Virus record (IMG/VR): IMGVR_UViG_3300012920_000182
Coordinates: 1-29,055 of that record
Source of the DNA: a virus
Reading direction: 5' to 3' (one strand)
Length of the DNA: 29,055 nucleotides
The notes beneath the pieces are model-generated. The model was not told the DNA's origin. It made no database searches and saw nothing but the letters and a program-made list of their open reading frames with translations. How positions within the stretch are numbered: position 1 is the first letter of the stretch; each line of letters starts with the position of its first letter. Of the stretch, positions 29,049 to 29,055 are shown in pieces. Both the position numbers and the translations under genes were made by a program.

Positions 29049-29055
29049 CGTTTCA

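Overview
The window is a piece of a tailed-phage genome (siphovirus type) or a phage-plasmid/prophage. It has an HK97-fold head module and a lambda/TP901-like long-tail module on the minus strand, plus non-structural genes on the plus strand. The order on the minus strand, read right to left, is the classical one: terminase large subunit, portal, prohead protease, major capsid protein, head-tail connectors, tail terminator, major tail protein, tail assembly chaperones, tape measure. The host cannot be named from the sequence. Perfect E. coli-type DnaA boxes, strong intrinsic terminators and a lipobox protein with a downstream membrane span point to a bacterial, possibly Gram-negative, host (inference).

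Layout. (1) 1-4551: tape measure gene, truncated by the window edge. (2) 4544-5172: tail chaperones G and G-T, joined by an in-frame lambda-type GGGAAAG slippery heptamer. (3) 5228-7060: two tandem, clearly homologous major tail proteins. (4) 7083-9450: tail terminator, gp10/Z-like protein, connector and two small proteins, tightly packed. (5) 9502-14488: a virion-associated beta protein, the major capsid protein and an unusually large (1013 aa) mosaic prohead protease. (6) 14606-18126: portal, LamG-like protein, a small acidic protein and a small membrane protein. Two non-coding gaps (14489-14605 and 18127-18215) share the motif CGAATGACA in several copies and both orientations. (7) 18216-20038: a plus-strand four-gene island with a P-loop-kinase-like protein lacking its Walker A and a calcineurin-type phosphoesterase, converging on and overlapping the terminase gene. 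(8) 19998-22746: minus-strand terminase and three membrane or small proteins behind a leftward terminator. (9) 22887-25376: plus-strand methyltransferase, a small protein, two tandem GNGPS-type paralogues and an acidic protein.

(10) 25377-29055 differs in character. 25381-25680 looks like a replication origin plus operator region: an AT-rich stretch, 11-bp phased repeats ending in two perfect DnaA boxes, then three 15-bp palindromes at an exact 25-bp period, the last lying in the spacer of a promoter. After one gene (25682-26176) come about 1.39 kb without a convincing gene: GC-rich tandem repeats, then a hairpin-dense stretch ending in an intrinsic terminator at 27442, a candidate large structured RNA. 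Beyond it lie small orphan genes, each with its own ribosome-binding site, several separated by C6/G6 hairpins. A G5-7 run followed by A/T recurs about eleven times in 26.4-29.05 kb and was not noticed elsewhere.

No integrase, repressor of known family, endolysin, polymerase, tRNA, CRISPR array or insertion sequence was recognised.
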